Origin: Megaustenia siamemsis
Lineage: Eukaryota; Mollusca; Gastropoda; Stylommatophora; Ariophantidae
NCBI GenBank assembly: GCA_032433765.1
Contig: JAVIAB010000156.1
Coordinates: 84,675,015 to 84,739,014, forward strand
DNA: 64,000 nt
Reading direction: 5' to 3'
Below the pieces are notes generated by a model. It had not been told where the DNA came from, ran no database searches, and saw nothing but the letters and a program-made list of their open reading frames with translations. The position numbers and the translations under genes were made by a program. This document shows positions 14,056-26,289 of this stretch, piece by piece (position 1 is the first letter of the stretch; each line of letters starts with the position of its first letter).

Positions 14056-14618
14056 TCTAGAAAGCCAGAGATCGGATGTCACTACCCAAGTAGTTCAGCG
14101 GAGACCTCACACATTATCAATAAGCCAGGAACTCATGTATCCTGTTATTATCAACCCACCACTGCTTCCGGTTGGCTTCCTAACCGGGTCCTTCCTGTCT
14201 AGAAGCCACCGTTACGATCCTCTATACTATCCCCCCATCCCTATTTTTTCCCGCCTATGTTATAGTAATAGGAAACTCTTTATATAAACCTGCACAGCAG
14301 GAGGTAATCGGATCGCCAGAAGTAGTCAGATTCCCCAACTTTTCAGCGAAGACCGGTATAAAGATGCATCAATTACTGATTGCTATGTTATCCCGCTTGG
14401 ATCACTACAATCATTTCAACAAATAGGTCGATGTAACCTCCGCGTGCTAATCTCAAAAAGTTCGATTGCTATTGATTTCTGTTCCTCATGGTCTAGCTCT
14501 GGTGTTATATTGAAAGGATCAAGTACCAGCACGCCACAGACTCATAGAAGTCATGTTTGCAGCAGTGCCAGCTTGCAACAATGTTCATTTATAGGCTGAC
14601 TCGCCGGTTGCGCTACAT
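14056..14618. other. Non-repetitive interval, nothing recognised
   Basis: About 560 bp without tandem structure. The open frame running in from the 15-bp array ends at 14287. No RNA gene, transposon terminus or coding signal stood out on either strand. Confidence 0.5.
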
Positions 14619-15620
14619 GTGCTAAGTCCATATAACCGTGCTAAATCCATATAACTGTGCTACATCCATATAACCGTGCTACATCCATATAACCGTGCTA
14701 CATCCATATAACCGTGCTACGTCCATATTACCGTGCTACGTCCATATAACCGTGCTACGTCCATATAGCCGTGCTACGTCCATATAAAACCGTGCTACGT
14801 CCATATAAAACCGTGCTACGTCCATATAGCCGTGCTACGTCCATATAGCCGTGCTACATCCATATAAAACCGTGCTACGTCCATATAGCCGTGCTACGTC
14901 CATATAGCCGTGCTACGTCCATATAACCGTGCTACATCCATATAAAACCGTGCTACGTCCATATAGCCGTGCTACGTCCATATAGCCGTGCTACATCCAT
15001 ATAAAACCGTGCTACGTCCATATAGCCGTGCTACGTCCATATAAAACCGTGCTACGTCCATATAGCCGTGCTACGTCTATATAAAACCGTGCTACGTCCA
15101 TATAAAACCGTGCTACGTCCATATAGCCGTGCTACGTCCATATAACCGTGCTACATCCATATAAAACCGTGCTACGTCCATATAGCCGTGCTACGTCCAT
15201 ATAGCCGTGCTACATCCATATAAAACCGTGCTACATCCATATAAAACCGTGCTACGTCCATATAGCCGTGCTACGTCCATATAAAACCGTGCTACGTCCA
15301 TATAGCCGTGCTACGTCCATATAGCCGTGCTACGTCCATATAAAACCGCGCTGCGTCCATATAGCCGTGCTACGTCCATATAATCGTGCTACATCCATAT
15401 AGCCGTGCTACATCCATATAGCCGTGCTACGTCCATATAAAACCGTGCTACGTCCATATAGCCGTGCTACGTCCATATAACCGTGCTACATCCATATAGC
15501 CGTGCTACATCCATATAGCCGTGCTACGTCCATATAACCGTGCTACGTCCATATAACCGTGCTACGTCCATATAGCCGTGCTACGCCCATATAGCCGTGC
15601 TACGTCCATGTAACCGTGCT
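14619..15620. repeat. 19-21-bp minisatellite, about 50 copies
   Basis: Units of GTGCTACGTCCATATA followed by ACC, GCC or AAAACC, giving lengths of 19 or 21 bp. The first units have ATCC or AAGTCC in place of CGTCC. The AAAACC and GCC forms alternate irregularly. Confidence 0.97.
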
Positions 15621-15684
15621 CATGACCATGATCACAAGACTTGAAGGCTGAAGAAGATGAAAAATAGAAGAAAACAGAAGATTA

Positions 15685-17790
15685 TAGCAAGTGTAAACAC
15701 TGGACTATTGAGGGAGTAGATAGAAGCAATGTGTCGTTTATAGCAAGTGTAAACACTGGACTATTGAGGGAGTAGATAGAAGCAATGTGTCGTTTATAGC
15801 AAGTGTAAACACTCGACTATTGAGTGAGTAGATAGAAGCAATGTGTCGTTTATAGCAAGTGTAAACACTGGACTATTGAGGGAGTAGATAGAAGCAATGT
15901 GTCGTTTATAGCAAGTGTAAACACTCGACTATTGAGGGAGTAGATAGAAGCAATGTGTCGTTTTTAGCAAGTGTAAACACTCGACTATTGAGGGAGTAGA
16001 TAGAAGCAATGTGTCGTTTATAGCAAGTGTAAACACTGGACTATTGAGGGAGTAGATAGAAGCAATGTGTCGTTTATAGCAAGTGTAAACACTCGACTAT
16101 TGAGTGAGTAGATAGGAGCAATGTGTCGTTTATAGCAAGTGTAAACACTGGACTATTGAGGGAGTAGATAGGAGCAATGTGTCGATTATAGCAAGTGTTA
16201 ACACTGGACTATTGAGGGAGTAGATAGAAGCAATATGTCGTTTATAGCAAGTGTAAATACTGGACTATTGAGGGAGTAGATAGAAGCAATGTGTCGTTTA
16301 TAGCAAGTGTAAACACTCGACTATTGAGTGAGTAGATAGAAGCAATATGTCGATTATAGCAAGTGTAAACACTGGACTATTGAGGGAGTAGATAGAAGCA
16401 ATGTGTCGATTATAGCAAGTGTAAACACTGGACTATTGAAGGAGTAGATAGAAGCAATGTGTCGATTATAGCAAGTGTAAACACTGGACTATTGACGGAG
16501 TAGATAGAATCAATGTTTCGATTATAGCAAGTGTAAACACTGGACTATTGAGGGAGTAGATAGAAGCAATGTGTCGATTATAGCAAGTGTAAACACTGGA
16601 CTATTGAGGGAGTAGATAGAAGCAATGTGTCGTTTATAGCAAGTGTAAATACTGGACTATTGAGGGAGTAGATAGAATCAATGTGTCGATTATAGCAAGT
16701 GTAAACACTGGACTATTGAGGGAGTAGATAGAAGCAATATGTCGATTATAGCAAGTGTAAACACTGGGCTATTGAGAGAGTAGATAGAAGCAATATGTCG
16801 ATTATAGCAAGTGTAAACACTGGACTATTGAGGGAGTAGATAGAAGCAATATGTCGATTATAGCAAGTGTAAACACTGGCTATTGAGAGAGTAGATAGAA
16901 GCAATATGTCGATTATAGCAAGTGTAAACACTGGACTATTGAGGGAGTAGATAGAAGCAATATGTCGATTATAGCAAGTGTAAACACTGGACTATTGAGG
17001 GAGTAGATAGAAGCAATGTGTCGATTATAGCAAGTGTAAACACTGGACTATTGAGGGAGTAGATAGAAGCAATATGTCGATTATAGCAAGTGTAAACACT
17101 GGACTATTGAGGGAGTAGATAGAAGCAATATGTCGTTTATAGCAAGTGTAAACACTGGACTATTGAGGGAGTAGATAGAAGCAATGTGTCGATTATAGCA
17201 AGTGTAAACACTGGACTATTGAGGGAGTAGATAGAAGCAATATGTCGATTATAGCAAGTGTAAACACTGGACTATTGAGGGAGTAGATAGAATCAATATA
17301 TCAATTATAGCAAGTGTAAATACTCGACTTTTGAGGGAGTAGATAGAAGCAATATGTCGATTATAGCAAGTGTAAACACTGGACTATTGAGGGAGTAGAT
17401 AGAAGCAATATGTCGATTATAGCAAGTGTAAACACTGGACTATTGAGGGAGTAGATAGAAGCAATATGTCGATATAGCAAGTGTAAACACTGGACTATTG
17501 AGGGAGTAGATAGAAGCAATATGTCGATTATAGCAAGTGTAAACACTGGACTATTGAGGGAGTAGATAGAAGCAATGTGTCGATTATAGAAAGTGTAAAC
17601 ACTGGACTATTGAGGGAGTAGGTAGAAGCAATGTGTTGATTATAGAAAGTGTAAACACTGGACTATTGAGGGAGTAGATAGAAGCAATGTGTCGATTATA
17701 GAAAGTGTAAACACTCGACTATTGAGGGAGTAGATAGAAGCAATGTGTCGATTATAGAAAGTGTAAACCCTGGACTATTGAGGAGTAGAT
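15685..17790. repeat. 56-bp minisatellite, about 38 copies
   Basis: Each 56-bp unit contains TAGCAAGTGTAAACACTGGA, CTATTGAGGGAGTAGATAGA and AGCAATGTGTCGTTTA. GTGTCGTTTA units dominate the left part and ATGTCGATTA units the right. From about 17585 the units change to TAGAAAGTG. This left-to-right change suggests amplification in blocks. Confidence 0.97.
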
Positions 17791-17935
17791 AAACAGAAAC
17801 GAAGAGTTTGTTGACGAAGTAAATAAACACAAACAAATAATTATTGACAAAATAGGTAAACAGAAACAAAGAATTATCCACGAAATAGGTAAACACAAAG
17901 ATTTATTGACGAAGTAAATAGATACAAAACAGATA
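17791..17935. repeat. Degenerate A-rich ~30-bp repeat
   Basis: Four to five loosely related units with GACGAAGTAAATA or AAAATAGGTAAACA and AAACAAAGA. It directly adjoins the 56-bp array on the left and the 29-bp array on the right. Confidence 0.7.
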
Positions 17936-18780
17936 CATAAGGCTGATATAAGTGGTAACAGAGACATACGGCTGATATGAGAGGAAAAAGGGACATAAGG
18001 ATGATATAAGGGGTAACAGAGACATAAAGGCTGATATGAGCGTTAATAGAGACAAATGGCTGATATGAGGGGTAACAGAATCATAAGGCTGATATAAGAT
18101 GTAAGAGAGACATAAGGCTGATATAAGGGGTAATAGAGACATAAGGCTTATATGAAGGGTAACAGAGACATAATGCTGATATGAGGGGTAATAGAGACAT
18201 ATCGCTGATATGAGGGGTAACAGAGACATATGGCTGTTATGAAGGGTAACAGAGACATAATGCTGATATAAGGGGTAATAGAAACATATGACTGACATAA
18301 GGGTGACTGAGACGTAATGTTACTATGAGGGGTAATGGAGACATCTCTGATATGAGGGGTAATAGAGACATAAGGCTGATATGAGGGGTAATAGAGACAT
18401 AAGGCTGATGTGAGGGGTAATAGAGACATAAGGCTGATATGAGGGGTAATAGAGACATAACGCTTATATGATGGGTAATAGAGACATAAGCTTATATGAG
18501 GGGTAATAGAGACATAAGGCTTATATGAGGGGTAATAGAGACATAATTCTTATAGGGGGGAATAGAGAAATAAGACTGATATGAGGGGTAATTGAAACAT
18601 AAGGCTGATATGAGGGGTAATATAGACATAAGGCTGATGTGAGGGGTAATATATACATATGGCTGATATGAAGGGTAATAGAAACATAAGGCTGATATGA
18701 AGGGTAATAAAGACGTATGGCTGATATGAGTGAGGGATAATAGACACAAAAGGATGATATGAGGGGTAATAGAGACATAT
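17936..18780. repeat. 29-bp minisatellite, about 29 copies
   Basis: Unit built from GGCTGATATGAGGGGTAAT and AGAGACATAA. Substitutions are frequent (ATAAGG, TTATATG, GTTATGAAG), so this array is older or less homogenised than its neighbours. Several overlapping minus-strand frames of Ser, Leu, Pro, Ile and Tyr are repeat translations. Confidence 0.95.
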
Positions 18781-19723
18781 TTTGTTTAGTGTTTCTTTCT
18801 TTGTTTAGTTTTTCTTTCTTTGCCTAGTTTTTCTTTTTTACTTTCATTCTATCTTTCTTTCTTTAGTTCTTTCTTTCTTTCTTTAGTTTTTCTTCTTTCT
18901 TAAGTTCTTCATTTCTGTCTTTAGGTTTTTCTTTCTTTATTTAGTTTTTCTTTCTTTCTTTAGTTCTTTCTTTCTTTGTTCTTTCTTTCTTTGTTTGGTT
19001 TTTCTTCTTTCTTTAGTTCTTTCTTTCTTTAGTTCTTTCTTTCTTTAGATCTCTTTTTCTTTGTTTAGTTTTCTTCCTTTCTTTCTTTAGATCTTTATTT
19101 CTTCGTTTAGTGTTTCTTTCTTTCTTTAGTTATTTCTTTCTGTAGTTATTTCTTTCTTTCTTTAGGTCTTTCTTTCTTTGTTTTGTTTTTCTTTCTTTCT
19201 TTCTTTGTTAGTTTTTTCTTTGTTTAGTGTTTCTTTCTTTCTGTCCTTGTTTAGTTTTCTTTCTTTGTTGAGTGTTTCTTTCTGTATTTATTTTTTCTTT
19301 CTTTGTTTAATGTTTCTTTCTTTCTTTGTTTAGTGTTTCTTTCTTTGTATAGTTTTTCTTTCTTTGTTTAGTGTTTATTTCTTTCTTTCTTTAGTTTTTT
19401 TTCTTTGTTTAGTGTTTCTTTCTCTCTTTCTTTCTTTGTTTAATGTTTCTTTGTTTCTTTCTTTCTTTAATTGTTTCTTTCTTTCTTTGTTCTTTCTTTC
19501 TTTGTTTAGTTTTTCTTTCTGTCTTTAGTTCTTTCTCTCTTGCTTTTTCGTTTTTTTAGTTCTTTCTCTCTTACTTTTTCCTTTCTTTAGTTCTTTTTTT
19601 CTTTAGCTATTTTTTCTTTCTTTCTTTCACTCTTTGTTTATTTTTTTCTTTCTTTCCTTCTTTCTTTAGTTCTTTCTTTCTTTCTCTAGTTCTTTCTTTC
19701 TTTGTTCCTTCTTTCTTTCTTTT
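18781..19723. repeat. Polypyrimidine (CTTT/GTTT-rich) tract
   Basis: About 940 bp of TTTCTTTCTTTCTTT interspersed with TTTAGTT and TTTGTTTAGT, almost free of A and G on this strand except in TTTAG and TTTG. It is a cryptically simple microsatellite region rather than a clean tandem array. Confidence 0.95.
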
Positions 19724-20280
19724 CGACGTGTCACCACTATTCTTAAACAGCGGTGGTAAGAAGTGATAGAAAGAACTCTGTACCTGACAACATGAAGGAC
19801 TAACCATTGCTGGCACGCTACTCCAATATGGAGGGGAGGGGGGGGGGCTAGTACATCGATTTGTAATGAGGTCAATCAGGTAGTGGGTGAACTTATTGGT
19901 CTGTGGGCAGAGAGAGATGAATAAAATAGCAAGTTTGCTATATATAAAATAACAGAAGCTAGGATCGCCGTGTTCCCTGTAGTGGTGGCTGTTACTGATA
20001 TAGAGGACTCAGTATTGCAATACCTCTGGGCTGGACTAGTAGTTTCCCAGCATAACCTGGGACAGACGAAATCCAACCTCTCCAGTAAGAGCCGGGAATG
20101 TCAAGAAAGCCATTACCACCCGCCACATCTAATGAGTCAAAGGGCAACATGTTGGCATCAACTCGTAACGATCCGTCAACAACCACTGATGGTTGGCCCC
20201 ACACTTGAGGTCTTGTTTAAGAGGGAACAATAGGCAGTCACAACGTTTCATCATTGATTGGGACTATATGTTACAGCTGT
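19724..20280. other. Non-repetitive interval with one coding-like minus-strand frame
   Basis: Unique sequence between arrays. On the minus strand, 19992-20204 encodes 70 residues of globular-looking composition (VDGSLRVDANMLPFDSLDVA, then GNGFLDIPGSYWRGWISSVP). A possible splice donor (CAG|GTTATG on the minus strand) follows the SSVPG codons. I do not recognise the family. It may be an orphan exon, a transposon remnant or chance. A G-run lies near 19834-19847. Confidence 0.3.
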
Positions 20281-20780
20281 TAGAGTGTTTGATTTTAGAG
20301 TGTTTGCTTTTAGAGTGTTTTGTTATAGAGTGTTTTGTTTTAGTGTTTGCTTTTAGAGTGTTTTGTTATAGAGTGTTTTGTTTTAGTGTTTGCTTTTAGA
20401 GTGTTTTGTTATAGAGTGTTTGATTTTTAGAGTGTTTGCTTTTAGAGTGTTTTGTTATAGAGTGTTTGATTTTTAGAGTGTTTGCTTTTAGAGTGTTTTG
20501 TTATAGAGTGTTTGATTTTAGAGTGTTTGCTTTTAGAGTGTTTTGTTTTAGTGTTTGCTTTTATGGTGTTTGGTTTTACAGTGTTCGGCTTTAGAGTGTT
20601 CGGTTTTAGAGTGTTCGATTTTAAAGTGTTTAGTTTTAGAATATTTTGTTATAGAGTGTTTGCCTTTAGAGTGTTTTGTTATAGAGTGTTTTGTTTTAGT
20701 GTTTGCTTTTAGGGTGTTTGGTTTTACAGTGTTCGGTTTTAGAGTGTTTGGTTTTAAAGTGTTTCGTTTTAGATTGTTTT
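20281..20780. repeat. Short T-rich minisatellite (10-11-bp unit)
   Basis: Reiterated TTTTAGAGTGTTTG and TTTTGTTATAGAGTG units, with a composite period of about 30-60 bp. Plus-strand frames rich in Phe, Leu, Cys and Glu are repeat translations. Confidence 0.93.
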
Positions 20781-20994
20781 TAACTTGCCTTTGAAGTTAA
20801 ACGTTGGAACACGTCAAGCCGGGATAATAAGGGATTAGAAAAACGATTGAGTGAAGCATGGTCAAAGCAAATAATCAATGAGCGGTGAAATAAAAATGGC
20901 GGAAAGCAACGTTGGGCGGGTAGGCTAGACTGACTATTTAAGGAAGCTATAGTTGGCTTTCAGGATTTGACTTACAGGAGACTAATCAAAATGG
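20781..20994. other. Short unique spacer
   Basis: About 210 bp between the T-rich array and the 24-bp array, with no coding or RNA signal that I can see. Confidence 0.5.
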
Positions 20995-22953
20995 TTCATT
21001 CGGTGAGATAGATGGACGTTCAGTGAAATAGTTGGACGTTCAGTGAGATATATGGTCATTCAGTGAGATAGATAGATCAACATTCAGTGAGATAGATAGA
21101 TCAACATTCAGTGAGATAGATAGATCGATGTACAGTGAGATAGATAGATCGATGTACAGTGAGATAGATAGATCGACGTTCAGTGAGATAGATAAATGGG
21201 ACATTCAGTGAAATAGATAGATGGTCGTTTAGTGAGATAGATAGATGTTCAGTGAGATAGATAGATGTTCAGTGAGATAGATCGACGTTCAGTGTGATAG
21301 ATAGATGGTCGTTCAGTGAGTTAGATAGATGGACGTTCAGTGAGTTAGATAGATGGACGTTCAGTGAGTTAGATAGATGGACGTTAAGTGAGATAGATAG
21401 ATCAACGTTCAGTGAGATCGATCGACGTTCAGTGAGTTAGATAGATGGACGTTCAGTGAGTTAGATAGATCGACGTTCAGTGAGTTAGATGGATGGACGT
21501 TCAGTGAGTTAGATAGATCGACGTTCAGTGAGTTAGATGGATGGACAATCAGTGAGTTAGATAGATGGACGTTCAGTGCGTTAGATAGATGGACGTTCAG
21601 TGAGTTAGATAGATGGACGTTCAGTGAGTTAGATAGATGGACGTTCAGTGAGTTAGATAGATCGACGTTCAGTGAGTTAGATAGATGGACGTTCAGTGAA
21701 ATAGATAGATGGACGTTCAGTGAGTTAGATGGATGGACAATCAGTGAAAAAGATAGATGGACGTTCATTGAAATAGATAGATGGACGTTCAGTGAAATAG
21801 ATAGATGGACGTTCAGTGAAATAGATAGATGGACGTTCAGTGAAATAGATAGATAGACGTTCAGTGAAATAGATAGATGGACATTCATTGAGACAGATAG
21901 ATGGACAATCAGTGAAATAGATAGATGGACGTTCAGTGAAATAGATAGATGGACGTTCAGTGAGTTAGATAGATGGACATTCATTGAGACAGATAGATGG
22001 ACGTTCAGTGAGATAGATAGATGGACGTTCAGTGAGATAGATAAATGATCGTTTAGTGAGATAGATAGATTTTCGTTCAGTGAGACAGATAAATCAACAT
22101 TCAGATAAATAGATAGATGGTTGTTCAGTGAGTTAGATAGATGGACGTTCAGTGAGATAGATGGACGTTCAGTGAGTTAGATAGATGGTCGTTCAGTGAG
22201 ATAGATCAACGTTCAGTGAGTTAGATGGACGTTAAGTGAGATAGATAGATCAACGTTCAGTGAGATCGATCGACGTTCAGTGAGATAGATAGATGGTCGT
22301 TCAGTGAGATAGATTGATCAACGTTCAGTGAGATAGATAGATGGTCGTTCAGTGAGATACATAGATCAAGGTTCAGTGGGATAGATAGATGGTCGTTCAG
22401 TGAGTTAGATAGATCAACGTTCAGTGGGATAGATCAACGTTCAGCGATATAGATAGATCAACGTTCAGTGAGATAGATAGATGGTCGTTCAGTGAGATAC
22501 ATAGATCAAGGTTCAGTTAGATAGATAGATGGTCGTTCAGTGAGTTAGATAGATCAACGTTCAGTGGGATAGATCAACGTTCAGAGATATAGATAGATCA
22601 AGGTTCAGTTAGATAGATAGATGGTCGTTCAGTGAGTTAGATAGATCAAGGTTCAGTTAGATAGATAGATGGTCGTTCAGTGAGTTAGATAGATCAACGT
22701 TCAGTGGGATAGATCAACGTTCAGAGATATAGATAGATCAAGGTTCAGTTAGATAGATAGATGGTCGTTCAGTGAGTTAGATAGATCAACGTTCAGTGGG
22801 ATAGATCAACGTTCAGAGATATAGATAGATCAAGGTTCAGTTAGATAGATAGATGGTCGTTCAGTGAGATAGATAGATCAACGTTCAGTGAGTTAGATGG
22901 ACGTTCAGTGAGAAAGATAGATCAACGTTCAGTGAGATAGATCGACGTTCAGT
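20995..22953. repeat. 24-bp minisatellite, left part
   Basis: Units of GTTCAGTGAGATAGATAGAT followed by GGAC, CGAC, CAAC or GGTC, with GAGTTAG and GAAATAG variants. Length varies through gain or loss of GATA steps. From 22508 to about 22925 a 92-bp higher-order unit recurs. The array is interrupted at 22954 by an LTR element and resumes at 25187. Confidence 0.97.
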
Positions 22954-23322
22954 TGTTATAGAGTTGAGCTATTGAGAGCTTGTTACCGCTTCACAAGAGA
23001 CAGATAGCAGTATTATGTAGTGGCGACCAGCAGATTTTAACTATGGTAATTTTCCAGGAATAACAGTTAGTCAGAGTGAGAGAGTAAGTTCAGGTAGGGG
23101 TAGTAGACACCCACCAAGAGGAGGTGATGACCAGTATTGTGGACGACACGAGGAGAGTTTAGTTACATGGAATTTTCCATGCATAGGGTTCTCATGCATA
23201 ACAAGGCACCCACTGAGCTAAGTGGGATGACCATGCGAGGTTCACAACAACAAAGTTGTTGTGAGAGTGACCATCACGCATCGACCTCGTGACGCATTGT
23301 CAAATCTCCACGATTGCAAGGG
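22954..23322 (+). repeat. Truncated 5' LTR
   Basis: Collinear with the first about 390 bp of the 3' LTR, with few substitutions. It lacks about 32 bp found in the 3' copy (GGTGGAAGATGACGCAGTGT and following bases, near 23887-23918). Homology ends near CCACGATTGCAAG. The 3' copy has a few extra bases before its own GCAAG, so the breakpoint falls at a short shared sequence. A 9-bp perfect hairpin (CACAACAAC-AAA-GTTGTTGTG, 23243-23263) lies inside. Confidence 0.75.
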
Positions 23323-23648
23323 ACACAACTGGACATATTTTGAAAATTACTTCCATTGTAAAAAAAATTTTAAGAATTTTTTTTTTTTTAAATAATTTTT
23401 TTATTATTGTCCAGTACCTTATTATCTCCTAGATTGTGTTGATGCTTATGTATTATTAAAGAATGAATGTGTATGGTGACAATTATTTAGAGGAACATTA
23501 TACTGAATTTTTTTAAAGGAAACTTAGAATTTTGTGTTAACTATTATGACTAGTAGTCATATATTAATGATGTTCCATACAACTCTATTACTATTTTTAT
23601 GTAGATGGTAAGAAGATTTTTAATAGTGTTATAAATCTGATATGCTGT

Positions 23649-23658
23649 AAGGGAGGAA
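23649..23658 (+). promoter_or_regulatory. Polypurine tract of the LTR element
   Basis: AAGGGAGGAA lies directly against the TGTTATAG start of the downstream LTR. This is where plus-strand priming occurs in LTR retrotransposons, and it supports reading 23659 as the 3' LTR start and the plus strand as the element's sense strand. Confidence 0.75.
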
Positions 23659-25186
23659 TGTTATAGAGTTGACTATTGAGAGCTTGTTACCGCTTCTCAA
23701 GAGACAGATAGCAGTATTATGTAGTGGCGACCAGCAGATTTTAACTATGGTAATTTTCCAGGAATAACAGTTAGTCAGAGTGAGAGAGTAAGTTCGGGTA
23801 TGGGTAGTAGACACCCACCAAGAGGAGGTGATGACCAGTATTGTGGACGACACGAGGAAAGTTTAGTTACATGGAATTTTCCATGCGGTGGAAGATGACG
23901 CAGTGTCTGTGGGGATAGGGTCCTCATGCATAACAAGGCACCCACCGAGCTAAGTGGGATAACCATGCGAGGTTCACAACAACAAAGTTGTTGTGAGAGT
24001 AACCATCACGCATCGACCTCGTGACGTATTGTCAAATCTCCACGATTGTCCATGCAAGTTAGTTGTTATTGTAAGTGACCATCACACGATACCATGCACT
24101 GAACTCATGGTGTTACTCTGCCAGGTAATTAGCTACCAGGAGAGGTCAGTGTCATGAGGTAATGTTATTCCAAATAGGTCATGGAGAGTTTGCGAAAACA
24201 TGATGCTTTCGCCAAGTTGGGGAAGTTCAGGTGAGTCACAGATGGTGGACACGAAAACGTAGAGTGACCAACACTTGTGATCATAAGGGTCGCAGAGGCA
24301 CTCGGCAGCAGCTGATTGGCTGCTGAGCCTCAGGACGTAGAGAGTTGTTGAGTACTTAATGTCCTGCACAACAGATAAGTTCAACAAGTTAGGACAAAGC
24401 GAACCAACAAGTTAGACAGAGGAGTAGAAGAACAAATTAGACAGAGGAGTAGAAGAACAAGTTAGACAGAGGAGTAGAAGAACAAGTTAGACAGAGGAGT
24501 AGAAGAACAAGTTAAGCCAGAGGAGCAGAAGAGAAGTTAGAATGTAGACTAGTTCAGTCAGAAAGTTAGACAGAGGAACAGAAGTTTAAGTTAGTAGTCA
24601 GAGTCAGTCAGAAGGTTAGAAGTAGAAACATTTAGAAAAGTAGCAGTTAAACAGTTTAGAAGCAGTTAGAAAGTTAACAATTAGAAGTTTAGTTAATAAG
24701 TTTTTATTGAGTCAGCAAAGTCAGTAAGAATCATCAAGTTATCGTTATAAGTGTGAAGTAGCTTTGGAAGTCATTGATATATTACTAAGACACTGCAGAA
24801 GTTATCAGTAGAAGTTAATGAACATATGAACATTAGTGCTGTGCAAGTTGTTTTTACAAGTTTCCAATTGTGCGTGTTCGTGAATTCTCACAAGTGTAAG
24901 TAGACCATGTTGAATAAATTGTATGACATGGATGCTGGAATATCTTCATAACCACACGGCGAATTGCCTCCGAAGTATTCCTAAATTAATGAACATCAAT
25001 TTAATAATTGCATCCAGAATTATAGATCACGTGTACCAGGTGAATAAATCAATAAACTTGATTATCATTGTTTGTAACAAGAAAATCTCTGTCATGATCT
25101 TACATGTTACCTCAATGTTGTGATTTGCTGTGAACATTAAGCAAGATAAAGATATAATATAGCAAGAACAAGTCAACCCTATAACA
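23659..25186 (+). repeat. 3' LTR, about 1.53 kb
   Basis: Starts TGTTATAGAGTTGACTATTG and ends CCCTATAACA. It contains the same CACAACAAC/GTTGTTGTG hairpin as the 5' copy, an AG-rich 25-bp tandem block at 24405-24540 and an AATAAA polyadenylation-like signal at 24913-24918 followed by further AATAAA-like motifs. The length is plausible for a large LTR. No protein is recognised in the small open frames. Confidence 0.75.
24405..24540. repeat. 25-bp AG-rich tandem block inside the LTR
   Basis: About five copies of a unit containing GACAGAGGAGTAGAAGAACA and AGTTA. Looser purine-rich relatives continue to about 24720. Internal LTR tandem blocks of this kind are common and may vary between copies. 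Confidence 0.85.
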
Positions 25187-26270
25187 CAGTGAGATAGATA
25201 GATCAACGTTCAGTGAGATAGATAGGTGGTCGTTCAGTGAGATAGATAGATCAAAGTTCAGTGAGATAGATAGATGGTCGTTCAGTGAGATAGATAGATT
25301 AGATCAAAGTTCAGTGAGATAGATAGATCAACGTTCAGTGAGATAGATAGGTGGTCGTTCAGTGAGTTAGATAGATCAAAGTTCAGTGAGATAGATAGAT
25401 GGTCGTTCAGTGAGATAGATAGATGGTCGTTCAGTGAGTTAGATAGATCAAAGTTCAGTGAGATAGATAGATGGTCGTTCAGTGAGATAGATAGATCAAA
25501 GTTCAGTGAGATAGATAGATGGTCGTTCAGTGAGTTAGATAGATCAAAGTTCAGTGAGATAGATAGATGGTCGTTCAGTGAGTTAGATAGATCAAAGTTC
25601 AGTGAGATAGATAGATGGTCGTTCAGTGAGATAGATAGATCAAAGTTCAGTGAGATAGATAGATGGTCGTTCAGTGAGATAGATAGATTAGATCAAAGTT
25701 CAGTGAGATAGATAGATGGTCGTTCAGTGAGTTAGATAGATCAACGTTCAGTGATATAGATAGATGGTCGTTCAGTGAGATAGATAGATCAAAGTTCAGT
25801 GAGATAGATAGATGGTCGTTCAGTGAAATAGATAGATCAAAGTTCAGTGAGATAGATAGATGGTCGTTCAGTGAGATAGATAGATGGTCGTTCAGTGAGA
25901 TAGATAGATGGTCGTTCAGTGAGATAGATAGATGGTCGCTCAGTGAGATAAATAGATGGTCGTTCAGTGAGTTAGATAGATCAACGTTCAGTGATATAGA
26001 TAGATGGTCGTTCAGTGAGATAGATAGATCAAAGTTCAGTGAGATAGATAGATGGTCGTTCAGTGAGATAGATAGATCAAAGTTTAGTGAGATAGATAGA
26101 TGGTCGTTCAGTGAGATAGATAGATCTCAGTTCAGTGAGATAGATAGGTCAACGTTCATTGAGATAGATAGATGGTCGTTCTATGAGATAGATAGATCAA
26201 CGTTCAGTGAGATAGATAGATCAACGTTCAGTGAGATAGATAGATGGTCGCTCAGTGAGTTAGATAGCTG
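25187..26270. repeat. 24-bp minisatellite, right part
   Basis: The 20995-22953 array continues on the far side of the LTR element. GGTCGTTCAGTGAGATAGAT units alternate with ATCAAAGTTCAGTGAG units, giving a dimer of about 48 bp. ATCAAAG is typical here and rare on the left, so the two halves have partly diverged. Confidence 0.96.
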
Positions 26271-26289
26271 TTGATTTTGCTAATATTTT

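Larger units (their letters stand above)
22954..25186 (+). mobile_element. LTR retrotransposon derivative with truncated 5' LTR and no coding region
   Basis: The element starts TGTTATAGAGTTGA and ends TCAACCCTATAACA, the TG...CA ends expected of LTRs, and is flanked by CAGT at 22950-22953 and 25187-25190. That is a 4-bp target duplication, within the range usual for Ty3/gypsy-like elements. About 370 bp of 5' LTR (to about 23320) is followed by about 330 bp of AT-rich internal sequence, a polypurine tract at 23649-23658 and a second LTR copy. No gag or pol frame remains. The 5' LTR and interior appear deleted together. It interrupts the 24-bp minisatellite, so it inserted after that array existed. 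Confidence 0.8.

Noticed and set aside
13390..14287. 184- and 279-codon frames rich in Leu/Pro/Cys or Tyr/Cys/Arg/Val
   Set aside because: Translations of a 15-bp repeat.
18840..19720. Lys/Glu-rich minus-strand frames in the CT-rich tract
   Set aside because: Low-complexity translation of a polypyrimidine repeat.
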